Shown here piece after piece: positions 27,156 through 36,005 of a stretch of DNA of 64,000 nucleotides (position 1 is the first letter of the stretch; each line of letters begins with the position of its first letter). The notes beneath the pieces were generated by a model, which saw nothing but the letters and a program-made list of their open reading frames with translations, was not told the origin of the DNA and did no database searches. Location: positions 1 to 64,000 of the forward strand of contig JBCDIZ010000003.1 in NCBI GenBank assembly GCA_038748365.1, given 5' to 3'. Made by a program: the position numbers and the translations under genes. This stretch comes from Alterisphingorhabdus sp038748365. GTDB lineage: Bacteria > Pseudomonadota > Alphaproteobacteria > Sphingomonadales > Sphingomonadaceae.

Positions 27156-27354
27156 GAATTATCCGGGAATTTCTCTCATGGATGCGCTTTCATACACGTT
27201 ACCCGTCAAGCGCAACAGGGTTCAGATTCAGGTAGCCTTTTCGTTTCGCTCAGGACCATCATATAGAATGCTTCTATAATGCTGATTCCGGGTTTCAATT
27301 CTGGCTTTGCCGATTAAGGTTATTGGCAAACATTTCATGGCCTCCGAGGAATAT

Positions 27355-28164
27355 ATGGACAAAACCATTCTCATAGCATCTGATCTCACTGCACGCAGCG
27401 ACCGCCCGTTTTTGCGCGCGGCACTGCTGGCAGAGGAATGGGACGCAAAGCGGGCAGTGCTGTTCGCCAATTCAGACAAGTCCCGTGTCGATCAGGATAG
27501 CGTAGAGCACCAGCTGCGACGCAACTATGGCGAAGATATGGACGCGGTTTCCGTCGTCGTGGCACATGGCAAGGTTCCAGAGACCATCGCCAAGACTGCC
27601 AGAGGTCTGGAAGCCAATATTATCGTTGTCGGTGCCGCACGGCATAATAATGTCACGGATTTCTTCCTGGGCACCGCTGTCGATTATGTCGTGCGTCAGG
27701 CGCAGGCACCGGTGCTGGTGGTCAAGGAACGCGCGCACCATGCCTATCAAAAGATCATGGTCGCGGTGGACTTCTCTGAGTCCTCGAAAAATGCGGTTCA
27801 GACTGCACTCACCATGTTCCCAAAGGCGCATATCACAATCGCCCATGCCTTCCATGTCGCCTACTCGGCATGGCTCAAATCTGAAGGCGTAGCGCAGGAA
27901 ATGCGTGGTGACGCTGAAAAGGGCATGGAAGATTTCATCAACGATCTGGCACTCGGTGAAAGCGACAAATCGCGCATCACCACCGCAGTCCTCGAAGGTA
28001 ATTTACACCAGAGCATTTACGATATGCTGCTGAAACAAGATATGGATCTGCTCGTCCTCGGCACCCATGGCCGCTCGGGCTTTACCCAGGCCACGATCGG
28101 CAGCCGTGCCAGCGAAATGCTCGGCTGGGCGCCGACCGATGTGCTGATGGTGCGGGGGAATTAG
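27355..28164 (+). CDS. Universal stress protein, tandem UspA domains
   Basis: 269 codons from ATG 27355 (MDKTILIASDLTARSDRP) with GAGGA just upstream; an ATG at 27337 is an alternative. Two Usp domains: residues about 1-135, ending APVLVVKE, and about 138-269, starting KIMVAVDFSESSKNAV. The second has the ATP-binding pattern LLVLGTHGRSGFTQATIGSRASEML in part. Tandem Usp proteins act in stress survival; partner and ligand are unknown. It diverges from the antiporter. Confidence 0.9.
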   Translation: MDKTILIASDLTARSDRPFLRAALLAEEWDAKRAVLFANSDKSRVDQDSVEHQLRRNYGEDMDAVSVVVAHGKVPETIAKTARGLEANIIVVGAARHNNVTDFFLGTAVDYVVRQAQAPVLVVKERAHHAYQKIMVAVDFSESSKNAVQTALTMFPKAHITIAHAFHVAYSAWLKSEGVAQEMRGDAEKGMEDFINDLALGESDKSRITTAVLEGNLHQSIYDMLLKQDMDLLVLGTHGRSGFTQATIGSRASEMLGWAPTDVLMVRGN

Positions 28165-28267
28165 CGGCACCAATCTCGCCTTGAGACTGCCTACACACTT
28201 TCCGTTGCAAAGCCCTATACTATCGCACAGTCTCGGAAAGACGGTATCGATAATTTCAAGGTGCGCT

Positions 28268-30325
28268 ATGCAAAGATTGCTGCTCTTCACAATTCTACTT
28301 GCAGGCTTGGCCACAGCAGCGACAGCTCACGATCAGCCACGCCTATTCACGGCGGAAGATGTTTTCGAGTTGGAATGGGCGGACGAACCCCAAATTTCAC
28401 CTGACGGACAACAGGCGATCTATCTGCGCCGGTTCAACGATATCATGACTGACCGCACGCTGGCGCATATATGGTTGATCAATCTGGACGGCAGCGAGCA
28501 CCAGCCGCTTCTTGCTGATGGCGGCAGCTACATGTCGCCGCGCTGGTCGCCCGATGGCACGCGCATTGCCTATATGCAACGCATTGATGGCCATACCGGT
28601 CTATATGTGCATTATCTTGGTTCGGGGCGGGATGCGCTGCTAGGCAGTTTTGCCGAGTCACCACGCGACCTGACCTGGTCTCCTGACGGCATGCTTTTGG
28701 CCTTCACTATGGCAGTGACGGCGGACAGCGAGAAGCTGGTCAAAGCTCCCATAAAGCCGGAAGGCGCGGAATGGGCTGAGCAGCCCAAGGTCATTGACCG
28801 GGCACGCTACCGCACAAATGACTCCGGTTTTCTGGAACTCGCTTATGACCATGTTTTCATCATCCCGGCAGAGGGTGGCACCGCGCGCCAGCTGACCAGT
28901 GGCGATTTCAATCATAGCGGTGCACTCTCCTTCACGCCGGACGGGCGAGCGATTCTGTTTTCCGCTAATCGCGATGCAGACTGGGAGTTGCAAAGCCGGG
29001 AGGCGGATATTTTTGCGGTGGATATCGCCTCGACTGAATTGACCCAACTCACCAATACTCCGGGGACCGAAATCAGCCCCAAAGTATCACCCGATGGTCG
29101 CTCAATCGCCTATCTGGGTACCGGCAATATGCGCGAGCCGTTTCTGCCGACTAATGTGTTCTTGATGGATCGTAATGGTGGCAACAGCCGCAATCTGACC
29201 GAGGGCCTGGATCGGCGTGCTGGTGATCTACAATGGCTCTCGAACAAAGAGCTCTCCTATAGCTTTCAGAATCGCGGCGAGAATCATATCGGCATCGTCG
29301 ATATTAATGGTCGCAAGCGGGTCGCGGTGGAAGGCATTGGCGGTACGACCATAGGGCGACCTTATGTCAGTGGTACCTATGATGCCGGGCGCGGCGGCAC
29401 TCTGGTCTATACCAAAGGCAATGCCCATCGTCCCGCCGATCTCTATGCTTATCGCAATGGTCGCTCACAACGCCTGACCAACTTGAACGAAGATTTGCTT
29501 GCACATCGCGATCTGGGCGAGGTTAAGACATTCACCTATACCTCTTCGCTGGACGGACTGGAAATCCAAGGCTGGATCATCACCCCGCCCGGCTATCAGC
29601 AGGGTACGACCTATCCGTTGATCATTGAAATCCATGGCGGCCCGCATCTCGCCTATGGCCCGCACTTTTCGGCAGAACTGCAGCGTATGGCCGCTGCCGG
29701 CTATGTCGTGATCTACGACAATCATCGTGGCTCGATCGGCTATGGCAGTGACTTTGCTAACTTGCTTAAATACAAATATTCCAGCCCCGATGATTTTGCC
29801 GATCATATGTCTGCGGTCGATTGGGCCATTACCAATGGCTTTGCCGATACCAACAATCTGTTCATCGCCGGTGGGTCAGCAGGCGGCATTGCAACCGCCT
29901 ATGCTATCGGCCTGACCGATCGATTCAACGCCGCTATGGCGGCGAAGCCAGTGATAAACTGGGTGTCCAAAGTGCTGACAGCAGACAGCTATATCGGCCA
30001 GATCGCAAACCAGTTCCCCGGACCACCATGGGAACATCTGGACCATTATTGGCAGCGCTCACCATTGTCTCTGGTTGGCAATGTCACAACCCCGACCATG
30101 CTGATTACCGGCGAGATGGATTATCGCACGCCGATTTCGGAGACCGAGCAATTTTATCAGGCGCTGCAACTGCGTCGCGTGCCCAGCGTGATGGTGCGCC
30201 TTCCAGACGCCAATCATGGTATTGCCAGCCGCCCATCACGCTTGAATGCAAAAACCGATTATACGTTGGCGTGGTTCGAGAAATATCGGATCAAGCCAGA
30301 AGACGAACCGGAGGCTGCAGAATAG
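28268..30325 (+). CDS. S9 family prolyl oligopeptidase-type peptidase, exported
   Basis: 685 codons from ATG 28268, which begins a signal peptide (MQRLLLFTILLAGLATAATA); the frame extends upstream to a TTG at 28181 but without support. An N-terminal beta-propeller with WD40-like PD40 repeats (SPDGQQAIYL, SPDGTRIAYMQ, SPDGMLLAF, TPDGRAILFSA, SPDGRSIAYLG) is followed by the C-terminal alpha/beta hydrolase domain. The triad is Ser537 (GGSAGG), Asp618 (GEMDYR) and His650 (NHGI). Such dipeptidyl/acylaminoacyl peptidases act on short peptides in the periplasm. Confidence 0.93.
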   Translation: MQRLLLFTILLAGLATAATAHDQPRLFTAEDVFELEWADEPQISPDGQQAIYLRRFNDIMTDRTLAHIWLINLDGSEHQPLLADGGSYMSPRWSPDGTRIAYMQRIDGHTGLYVHYLGSGRDALLGSFAESPRDLTWSPDGMLLAFTMAVTADSEKLVKAPIKPEGAEWAEQPKVIDRARYRTNDSGFLELAYDHVFIIPAEGGTARQLTSGDFNHSGALSFTPDGRAILFSANRDADWELQSREADIFAVDIASTELTQLTNTPGTEISPKVSPDGRSIAYLGTGNMREPFLPTNVFLMDRNGGNSRNLTEGLDRRAGDLQWLSNKELSYSFQNRGENHIGIVDINGRKRVAVEGIGGTTIGRPYVSGTYDAGRGGTLVYTKGNAHRPADLYAYRNGRSQRLTNLNEDLLAHRDLGEVKTFTYTSSLDGLEIQGWIITPPGYQQGTTYPLIIEIHGGPHLAYGPHFSAELQRMAAAGYVVIYDNHRGSIGYGSDFANLLKYKYSSPDDFADHMSAVDWAITNGFADTNNLFIAGGSAGGIATAYAIGLTDRFNAAMAAKPVINWVSKVLTADSYIGQIANQFPGPPWEHLDHYWQRSPLSLVGNVTTPTMLITGEMDYRTPISETEQFYQALQLRRVPSVMVRLPDANHGIASRPSRLNAKTDYTLAWFEKYRIKPEDEPEAAE

Positions 30326-30418
30326 CATGATCGGCTTTTGCCCTTTTCAGCTTTGTATGAGCCACAGATTTAGCGCTTTGCTTTACAGGCAATAAAGGGA
30401 TCATTACGGCAGCGAGTA

Positions 30419-31408
30419 ATGTTCGATACCGCACTTCACACATTTACCTCTCCGGTAGTGCTCTTCTTCGTGCTCGGACTCCTCGCCGCTTTTGTCCGTT
30501 CTGACCTTGCTATTCCCGAGGCGATTGCCAAGGCGATGTCACTGTATCTGATGGCAGCGATCGGGATCAAAGGCGGTGTCGCGGTTTCCAAATCGGGGGT
30601 TGACATCACGGTGCTGTCAGCCCTCGGCGCAGGTACAGCTGCCGGGTTTTTGCTGCCCTTCTTCGCCTATGCGGTGCTGAAAAGCTTTGGCCGCCTTGAC
30701 CGGATCAATTCCGGTGCAGTCGCGGCGCATTATGGCTCGATCAGCGTGGTGACCTTTGTGACCGCTGGGGAAATCCTTACCGGACAAGGACGCGAGCCAG
30801 GCGGCTATATGGTTGCGGTCATGGCGATGATGGAAGCCCCCGCGATATTGAGCGGATTGCTGCTGGCGCGCGGCCTTGGCAGCCGCGATGGCGGCGCACA
30901 AAGCACTGGCGAGATGCTGCATGAGGTGTTTACCAACTCATCGATCGTTCTGCTGCTCGGCGCCTTTGCCATCGGCCTAGTCTCGGGCGAAAGCGGCTTT
31001 GTTGCGGTCAAACCGTTTTTTGAGGTCGGCTTCAAAGGCGTATTGTGCTTGTTCCTGCTCGATATGGGCCTGATCGCGGCGCGCAGGATCATCGATTCCC
31101 GCGCCATCACTTGGCGCCTCACCGCTATTGCCATCTTCCTGCCGATTGTGAACGGTCTGGTCGGAACCGCGCTGGGTGTCGGTGTCGGTCTTGATGCCGG
31201 ATCAGCGGCGTCACTGGGCGTGCTGTGCGCGAGCGCCAGCTATATCGCGGTGCCCGCCGCGATGCGGCTCGCACTGCCAGAGGCCGATCCGGGCATTTAC
31301 CTCACCATGTCGCTCAGCATCACCTTTCCGTTTAACGTGCTCATCAATATCGGCGTTATCAGTGCATTTGCGGCGTATCTCAGCGCTGGAGCAGGAGTCG
31401 GACCATGA
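30419..31408 (+). CDS. sbtA: Sodium-dependent bicarbonate transporter SbtA family permease
   Basis: 329 codons, about 10 membrane helices in two inverted halves. Family signatures: MSLYLMAAIGIKGGVAVSKSG, NSGAVAAHYGSISVVTFVTA, FLLDMGLIAARR and LCASASYIAVPAAMRLALPEA in part. In cyanobacteria SbtA imports bicarbonate with sodium. It overlaps the P-II-like sbtB by 4 bases (ATGA), reproducing the cyanobacterial pair. Substrate in this organism is inferred. Confidence 0.9.
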   Translation: MFDTALHTFTSPVVLFFVLGLLAAFVRSDLAIPEAIAKAMSLYLMAAIGIKGGVAVSKSGVDITVLSALGAGTAAGFLLPFFAYAVLKSFGRLDRINSGAVAAHYGSISVVTFVTAGEILTGQGREPGGYMVAVMAMMEAPAILSGLLLARGLGSRDGGAQSTGEMLHEVFTNSSIVLLLGAFAIGLVSGESGFVAVKPFFEVGFKGVLCLFLLDMGLIAARRIIDSRAITWRLTAIAIFLPIVNGLVGTALGVGVGLDAGSAASLGVLCASASYIAVPAAMRLALPEADPGIYLTMSLSITFPFNVLINIGVISAFAAYLSAGAGVGP

Positions 31409-31713
31409 TCGAAACGGTAATTCGCAAGCGGATCGAAATCCTCGCCGACAAGGCGCTGCAAAAGCGCGTTACCGATGCGATTGATGATGCTGGTATCACC
31501 GGTTGGACGATATTGCCCGTAACCGAAGGCAAGGGCCGTGACGGCAAGTGGCGCGAAGAACGAGTGATGGGTACCGATAAGGTCTTTGTCCTGACCATAG
31601 CCCCCGAAGACAAAGCGATGGCCCTTGCCGAAGCCATTGCCCCCATGCTGACCACATATGGCTTTCTGCTATCGATGTGGGATGTCGAGGTCATCCGCGG
31701 CGAGCGTTTTTAG
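31405..31713 (+). CDS. sbtB: P-II-like signalling protein SbtB
   Basis: 102 codons, a P-II-fold protein. The flexible T-loop region lies around residues 35-58 (PVTEGKGRDGKWREERVMG), and the ending SMWDVEVIRGERF matches the last strand. SbtB binds adenine nucleotides, including cAMP or c-di-AMP in cyanobacteria, and blocks or stabilises SbtA. The C-terminal redox-sensing Cys pair extension (R-loop) of cyanobacterial SbtB is missing. It is translationally coupled to sbtA. Confidence 0.88.
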   Translation: MIETVIRKRIEILADKALQKRVTDAIDDAGITGWTILPVTEGKGRDGKWREERVMGTDKVFVLTIAPEDKAMALAEAIAPMLTTYGFLLSMWDVEVIRGERF

Positions 31714-31909
31714 AGATCGGGCGTCGATAAGCGATAATCTGCAGGCGGCTGATTTTCCTAGGCAACTGGCTCCTTGCACCTTGCGTCGAGAAGAATTCGA
31801 AGAGGCTAAATATCTCAGGATGCAGATTCACAATATCTGAAACCATGGTCGAACCACATCGACCCGGACCAAGCACAAAAGTCCCGCTATGTCCCGCCAA
31901 ATCGGTCAT
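31691..31909 (-). pseudogene. 5' remnant of a sulfotransferase gene
   Basis: 72 codons from ATG 31909. The start FVLGPGRCGSTMVSDIV is a textbook PAPS-binding loop of sulfotransferases, followed by NLHPEIFSLFEFF. Similarity fades after about residue 50 (SQLPRKI), and the frame ends inside the 3' end of sbtB. A working sulfotransferase needs 250 or more residues, so this is a truncated relic. Confidence 0.7.
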
Positions 31910-32015
31910 GGCATTTTATCCTACCCGAAATTAACCACAAGAGTAGCGCAAAATATTTAGGCTAACGAATTATTAGCAGTGTTTGGCGTATGAATTCTGC
32001 CAGGTTTCAAGAACC

Positions 32016-34397
32016 ATGGCCGAGGCAATGCACAGTCAAGAAAACACATCGCGACCATCGCTAACTGGACCGCTTGGCTGGATTAGGTCACTTCTCCACA
32101 AAATCCCGCTTAAGCGCAGATCAGCAAGCACGGCGGATGATGTAAAGAAGAAACGCAGAAATATCGCCATTATGGCGATTGTCTGCGGTGCTATAGCAGG
32201 GTTTATTGAACTGCCCATGCCAGCGGATGACGCCTTCCGTGCCGTTCGCGCAGAGCTGCGATCACATGATGCTCCGGATGATATTGTGGTCGTTGCGGTT
32301 GATGATGCAACGCTTAATGAGATTGGACGCGATCTGCCCACAAGAATACAAGATGCAGAGGTTGTCGATAAAATCTTCGCAGCCGGTGCGTCAAAACTAG
32401 CATATGACAGAGCTTATGCAGACCCCTCAGCGCCGGAGGAAGATGCCGCATTAGCGAAAGCGTTTGCGCGGCACAAAGGCAAGATCTGGCTCGGGGCTTC
32501 ACCAGCTGCAGATAATGGCCTGCAGCAACACGCTGGGCTGTTGCCTATTCCAGAGCTTCGGAAAACTGTAAATATAGCGTCGATGATGGGTGACGTTACG
32601 CCGTTCGAATTATCCGTCCAGTTTCCAACGGAAACCAGAATAGATGATCAGCCGGTGCCATCCATATCTGCTGTTTTGGCAGGTTATGAAGGTAAAGCGA
32701 GATGGTATCGGCCTGACTTCGCAATTAATCCAAAATCTATAGAAACGATAAGTTTTGCCGACCTTTTGTTTGATCGATTTGACGAAAATCGGCTGGCAGG
32801 CCGCAGCGTAATCATCGGATATACCGATCTCCTGACTTCAGACCTGCGCAACCTCCCACTCGGAGGAAAGATTCCGGGCGTCTATTTCCATGTTATGGGA
32901 GCGCACACTATCAAAAGCGGAATTCCAATCGATCTTGGATGGATACCCGGGATTGTTTTTGTCCTTGCCATCACAGTGTTGCAAGCAAAACGCAAAAAAC
33001 CGTCGCCGGGTCTCGGTTGGACAGCCCTTTTGGTTTTGTTGATTGCCCCATTTGTGCTCGACATGGTGAGAGTTAATGTCGACGTTTCTGCTGCTGCCAT
33101 TGCACTTGCAATAGCTACATTCCGACTGCAGCGCTTGGCTAATCATGTTTATCATAAAGATACCGACCTGGTTTTGGCTGACGCAATCTCCAACACAGAA
33201 TACAACCCAGCACAGGATGTCTATGCCCTGAAAATCGAGAATCTAGGTGACCTGACAGAGTCCATCGGACCTCAGGAGTTTGGTAAGTTCGTCGAACGCA
33301 TTATCAGCTATATGGAAACTGCTGGACCAGCTTCCGGCACTGGTAGTCAAGTTGCGTTTGAGAAGGACACACTTATCTGGTTCGCTGCAAAACTGAATAG
33401 AAATGAACTGGAAGCAAATAGTCTCGGGTTGGTCTCGCTATTACGCAATGCAATGACGCATCAAGGCAGTTGGGCCAATCTAGCCACCACGCTTGGCGTG
33501 GATGTCAGCTATGATCTTCCGGTGGCACAACGCGTACAAAATGCAGTCCGGGCTGCAGAAAATGGTACAAAAACAGGCAGGCGCTTTGTTATCTCCGATG
33601 AAGTATTTCTCGATGAACGGCGCCGGTATCTCGAGCTGCTTTCAGAACTCAATATTGGCATGAAGGCAGAGACCATTGACGTTGCCTATCAACCCAAAAT
33701 CAGGCTAGCGGACGGAACAGTGGCAGGTGCTGAAGCACTTATTCGGTGGCATCATCCGGAACTGGGCTATGTCGACCCATTTGAATTGGTAACAACCGCT
33801 GAAGAGCATGATCGGATCAACGAACTGACCGTCTATGTTCTAGGCCGCGCTTTAGCTGATGCCAGGGAAGCGGTTTCGATCGATCCAGAGTTCAAACTGG
33901 CTGTGAATTTTTCAGCGCAAGCATTGGCCGATGAAATGATCGTATATCATACGCCCAGACTGCTTGACCGGTTTAGCTTCCCTGCCAAAAATCTCATCAT
34001 TGAGGTGACCGAGTCGGCACGGCTGGACAGCAAAAGGGTAAATAGCAAAATAGCGGAATTGCGAAAACGCGGTATTTCTTTCTCGATAGACGACTTCGGC
34101 ACCGGACATTCGAGTCTGGATTATCTCAGCCGTGTACCTTGTCAGGAACTCAAGATGGACCGTAAATTTGTAACCGGTATGCAATCGTCAGATGATAGCG
34201 CCAATCTTGTAAAGGGCACGATCGATATGGCACACTCGCTGGCCAAGTCCGTAGTTGCAGAAGGGGTTGAAGATGCAGCTACCGCTAATGCCCTCCGCGA
34301 TATCGGATGCGATCTGGCACAGGGTTATCACTTCTCTCCTGCTGTCAGCATGGAAGATGTCACCAAAATGATCGTAAAGCGGAGAAACGCAGCGTAA
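32016..34397 (+). CDS. CHASE2 - degenerate GGDEF - EAL c-di-GMP protein
   Basis: 793 codons from ATG 32016; the frame opens at a TTG at 31983. A membrane helix near residue 50 leads into a CHASE2 sensor (residues about 70-300, DDIVVVAVDDATLNEIG). Two or three helices follow near 300-370. Residues about 400-520 resemble a GGDEF fold without the GGDEF motif. The C-terminal EAL domain holds the catalytic set: EAL 573-575, NFSAQAL, EVTES, DDFGTG (692-697), LKMDRKF, AEGVED and QGYHF. It is therefore predicted to be an active c-di-GMP phosphodiesterase controlled by an external signal. Confidence 0.9.
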   Translation: MAEAMHSQENTSRPSLTGPLGWIRSLLHKIPLKRRSASTADDVKKKRRNIAIMAIVCGAIAGFIELPMPADDAFRAVRAELRSHDAPDDIVVVAVDDATLNEIGRDLPTRIQDAEVVDKIFAAGASKLAYDRAYADPSAPEEDAALAKAFARHKGKIWLGASPAADNGLQQHAGLLPIPELRKTVNIASMMGDVTPFELSVQFPTETRIDDQPVPSISAVLAGYEGKARWYRPDFAINPKSIETISFADLLFDRFDENRLAGRSVIIGYTDLLTSDLRNLPLGGKIPGVYFHVMGAHTIKSGIPIDLGWIPGIVFVLAITVLQAKRKKPSPGLGWTALLVLLIAPFVLDMVRVNVDVSAAAIALAIATFRLQRLANHVYHKDTDLVLADAISNTEYNPAQDVYALKIENLGDLTESIGPQEFGKFVERIISYMETAGPASGTGSQVAFEKDTLIWFAAKLNRNELEANSLGLVSLLRNAMTHQGSWANLATTLGVDVSYDLPVAQRVQNAVRAAENGTKTGRRFVISDEVFLDERRRYLELLSELNIGMKAETIDVAYQPKIRLADGTVAGAEALIRWHHPELGYVDPFELVTTAEEHDRINELTVYVLGRALADAREAVSIDPEFKLAVNFSAQALADEMIVYHTPRLLDRFSFPAKNLIIEVTESARLDSKRVNSKIAELRKRGISFSIDDFGTGHSSLDYLSRVPCQELKMDRKFVTGMQSSDDSANLVKGTIDMAHSLAKSVVAEGVEDAATANALRDIGCDLAQGYHFSPAVSMEDVTKMIVKRRNAA

Positions 34398-34466
34398 CCT
34401 TGTAATTCAATTTACATTCTGTTAACCATAATTGTTAGTGCAATCATGTGCAAACAGGAGATCGTT

Positions 34467-34508
34467 ATGTTTTGGCGTTTTTTTCATGACGTTTTTGGTC
34501 GTCGGTAA
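34467..34508 (+). CDS. 13-residue Phe-rich mini-ORF (leader-peptide-like)
   Basis: ATG 34467 has an AGGAG at 34456-34460, six bases away. The peptide is MFWRFFHDVFGRR: four Phe and one Trp in 13 residues, then TAA. A strong terminator follows 17 bases later. The arrangement looks like an attenuation leader, but no same-strand gene lies downstream (the next gene is the convergent alaC). It could also be part of a small RNA. I do not recognise a known family. Confidence 0.45.
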   Translation: MFWRFFHDVFGRR

Positions 34509-34525
34509 TATATTCCCTAATTTAT

Positions 34526-34556
34526 AAAAAACCCTGGTTTTCCGGGGTTTTTTATT
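34526..34556 (+). terminator. Intrinsic terminator after the mini-ORF
   Basis: A 12-base stem (arms 34526-34537 and 34542-34553, AAAAAACCCTGG / CCGGGGTTTTTT with one G-T pair), loop TTTT, and the T-run in the 3' arm. It ends transcripts from the mini-ORF and perhaps from the EAL gene. Confidence 0.85.
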
Positions 34557-34620
34557 ACCATTTCCAAATAGAAAATAGCTTACTGGCCCAACATGAAGAC
34601 GCTGGACTGAGCAGAGTTAC

Positions 34621-34655
34621 TAAAACCGAATCGGACTATATTCAGACCGATTCGG
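34621..34655 (-). terminator. Intrinsic terminator of alaC
   Basis: Perfect 9-base arms CCGAATCGG (34626-34634) and CCGATTCGG (34647-34655) with a 12-base loop; on the minus strand the stem is followed by TTTTA. It starts 11 bases past the alaC stop. Confidence 0.7.
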
Positions 34656-34665
34656 AGTTAATGCT

Positions 34666-35847
34666 TTAACCATATTTGGTCATAAATTTTTTCACATTGC
34701 GCGCCGCCTGTCTCAAACGCTGCTCATTCTCCACCATCGCCAGACGGACATAGCCCTCGCCTTCCTCGCCAAAGCCAACGCCCGGGGCGACAGCCACCTG
34801 GGCTTCTGCAAGTAGTTTTTTGGAAAACTCCATCGCGCCCATTTCTTTGAACGCTTCCGGTATAGGTGCCCAGGCGAACATGCTGGCGGCAGGTGGTGGG
34901 ATGTCCCATCCGGCACGGCCGAAGCTTTCAACCATGACATCGCGGCGTGACTTGTAGAGCTGGCGATTGGCGTCGACATTATCCTGCGGGCCATTCAATG
35001 CAGCCACCGCTGCCGCCTGTATTGGCGTAAAGGCGCCATAGTCGAGATAGCTCTTCACCCGGGTCAGTGCATCGATCAATGTCTGATTACCCACTGCAAA
35101 CCCCATGCGCCAACCAGCCATGGAATAGGTTTTCGACATCGAGGTGAATTCGACCGCCACATCCTTTGCGCCCGGCACTTCAAGGATGGACGGCGTCGGC
35201 TCATTGCCGAAATATATCTCAGCATAGGCCAGATCGGAAATCACCCAGAGATCATGCTTTTTGGCAAAGGCGACGACCTCTTTGTAGAAATCGATATCAG
35301 CGACATAGGCGGTCGGATTGCTGGGATAGCCCATGACCAGTACCTTGGGCTTGGGCACGCTATAGGCCATGGAATAGTGCAACCGCTTGAAGAAGTCCGG
35401 CCCCGGCGCGGCGGGGATGGAACGGATTGCAGCGCCGGCGATGATGAAACCGAAGGTATGGATCGGATAGCTGGGATTGGGGGCGAGCACGACATCGCCC
35501 GGCGCGGTGATCGCCTGAGCAAGATTGGCGAGCCCTTCCTTCGAACCGAGCGTGACCACCACCTCTTTATCAGGATCTAGATCGACATTGAAACGCCGTG
35601 CATAATATGCCGCCTGCGCCTTACGCAGACCCTTAATGCCCTTGGACGCGGAATAGCGATGCGCATTGGGATCATTGGCGACTTCGGTCAGCTTGTCGAT
35701 GATATGCTGCGCCGGGGCACCGTCGGGATTGCCCATGCCGAGATCGATAATATCCTCGCCCCGTGCCCGCGCCGCCGCCTTCATCGCATTGACTTCAGCG
35801 AAGACATAGGGCGGCAATCGGCGGATACGGTAGAATTCTTCGGTCAT
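34666..35847 (-). CDS. alaC: AlaC-type PLP-dependent aminotransferase
   Basis: 393 codons, fold type I aminotransferase. The N-terminus IRRLPPYVFAEVNAMKAAARARGEDIIDLGMGNPDGAP in overlapping pieces closely resembles E. coli AlaC. PLP-binding Lys239 is in TSMSKTYSMAGWRMGF; GSKEGLANLA and NPSYPIH are also conserved. AlaC makes alanine from pyruvate; related proteins are annotated LL-diaminopimelate aminotransferase, so the exact substrate is uncertain. It diverges from phaC. Confidence 0.85.
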   Translation of the reverse strand: MTEEFYRIRRLPPYVFAEVNAMKAAARARGEDIIDLGMGNPDGAPAQHIIDKLTEVANDPNAHRYSASKGIKGLRKAQAAYYARRFNVDLDPDKEVVVTLGSKEGLANLAQAITAPGDVVLAPNPSYPIHTFGFIIAGAAIRSIPAAPGPDFFKRLHYSMAYSVPKPKVLVMGYPSNPTAYVADIDFYKEVVAFAKKHDLWVISDLAYAEIYFGNEPTPSILEVPGAKDVAVEFTSMSKTYSMAGWRMGFAVGNQTLIDALTRVKSYLDYGAFTPIQAAAVAALNGPQDNVDANRQLYKSRRDVMVESFGRAGWDIPPPAASMFAWAPIPEAFKEMGAMEFSKKLLAEAQVAVAPGVGFGEEGEGYVRLAMVENEQRLRQAARNVKKFMTKYG

Positions 35848-36005
35848 GTGACACGCTGTGACTTATCTGCCCGGTGGTGTCGAGTGTTTTTCGTGCGTGT
35901 GGAGATGCTTTGGCGTAAATATATGTCGCGTCGCCAACAATGGTTACGCTGGCGCGATGAAGCTGATAAGCATCGATAAAACAACCATCACAGGAGTCTC
36001 TGCCA

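Noticed and set aside
27156..27354. General-stress (EcfG-type) promoter before the universal stress protein
   Set aside because: A GGAAT is present, but no CGTT at the right spacing follows.
34467..34665. Possible Phe attenuator controlling the downstream gene
   Set aside because: The next gene, alaC, is on the opposite strand, so classical attenuation of a following operon is ruled out here; the mini-gene itself is still listed.
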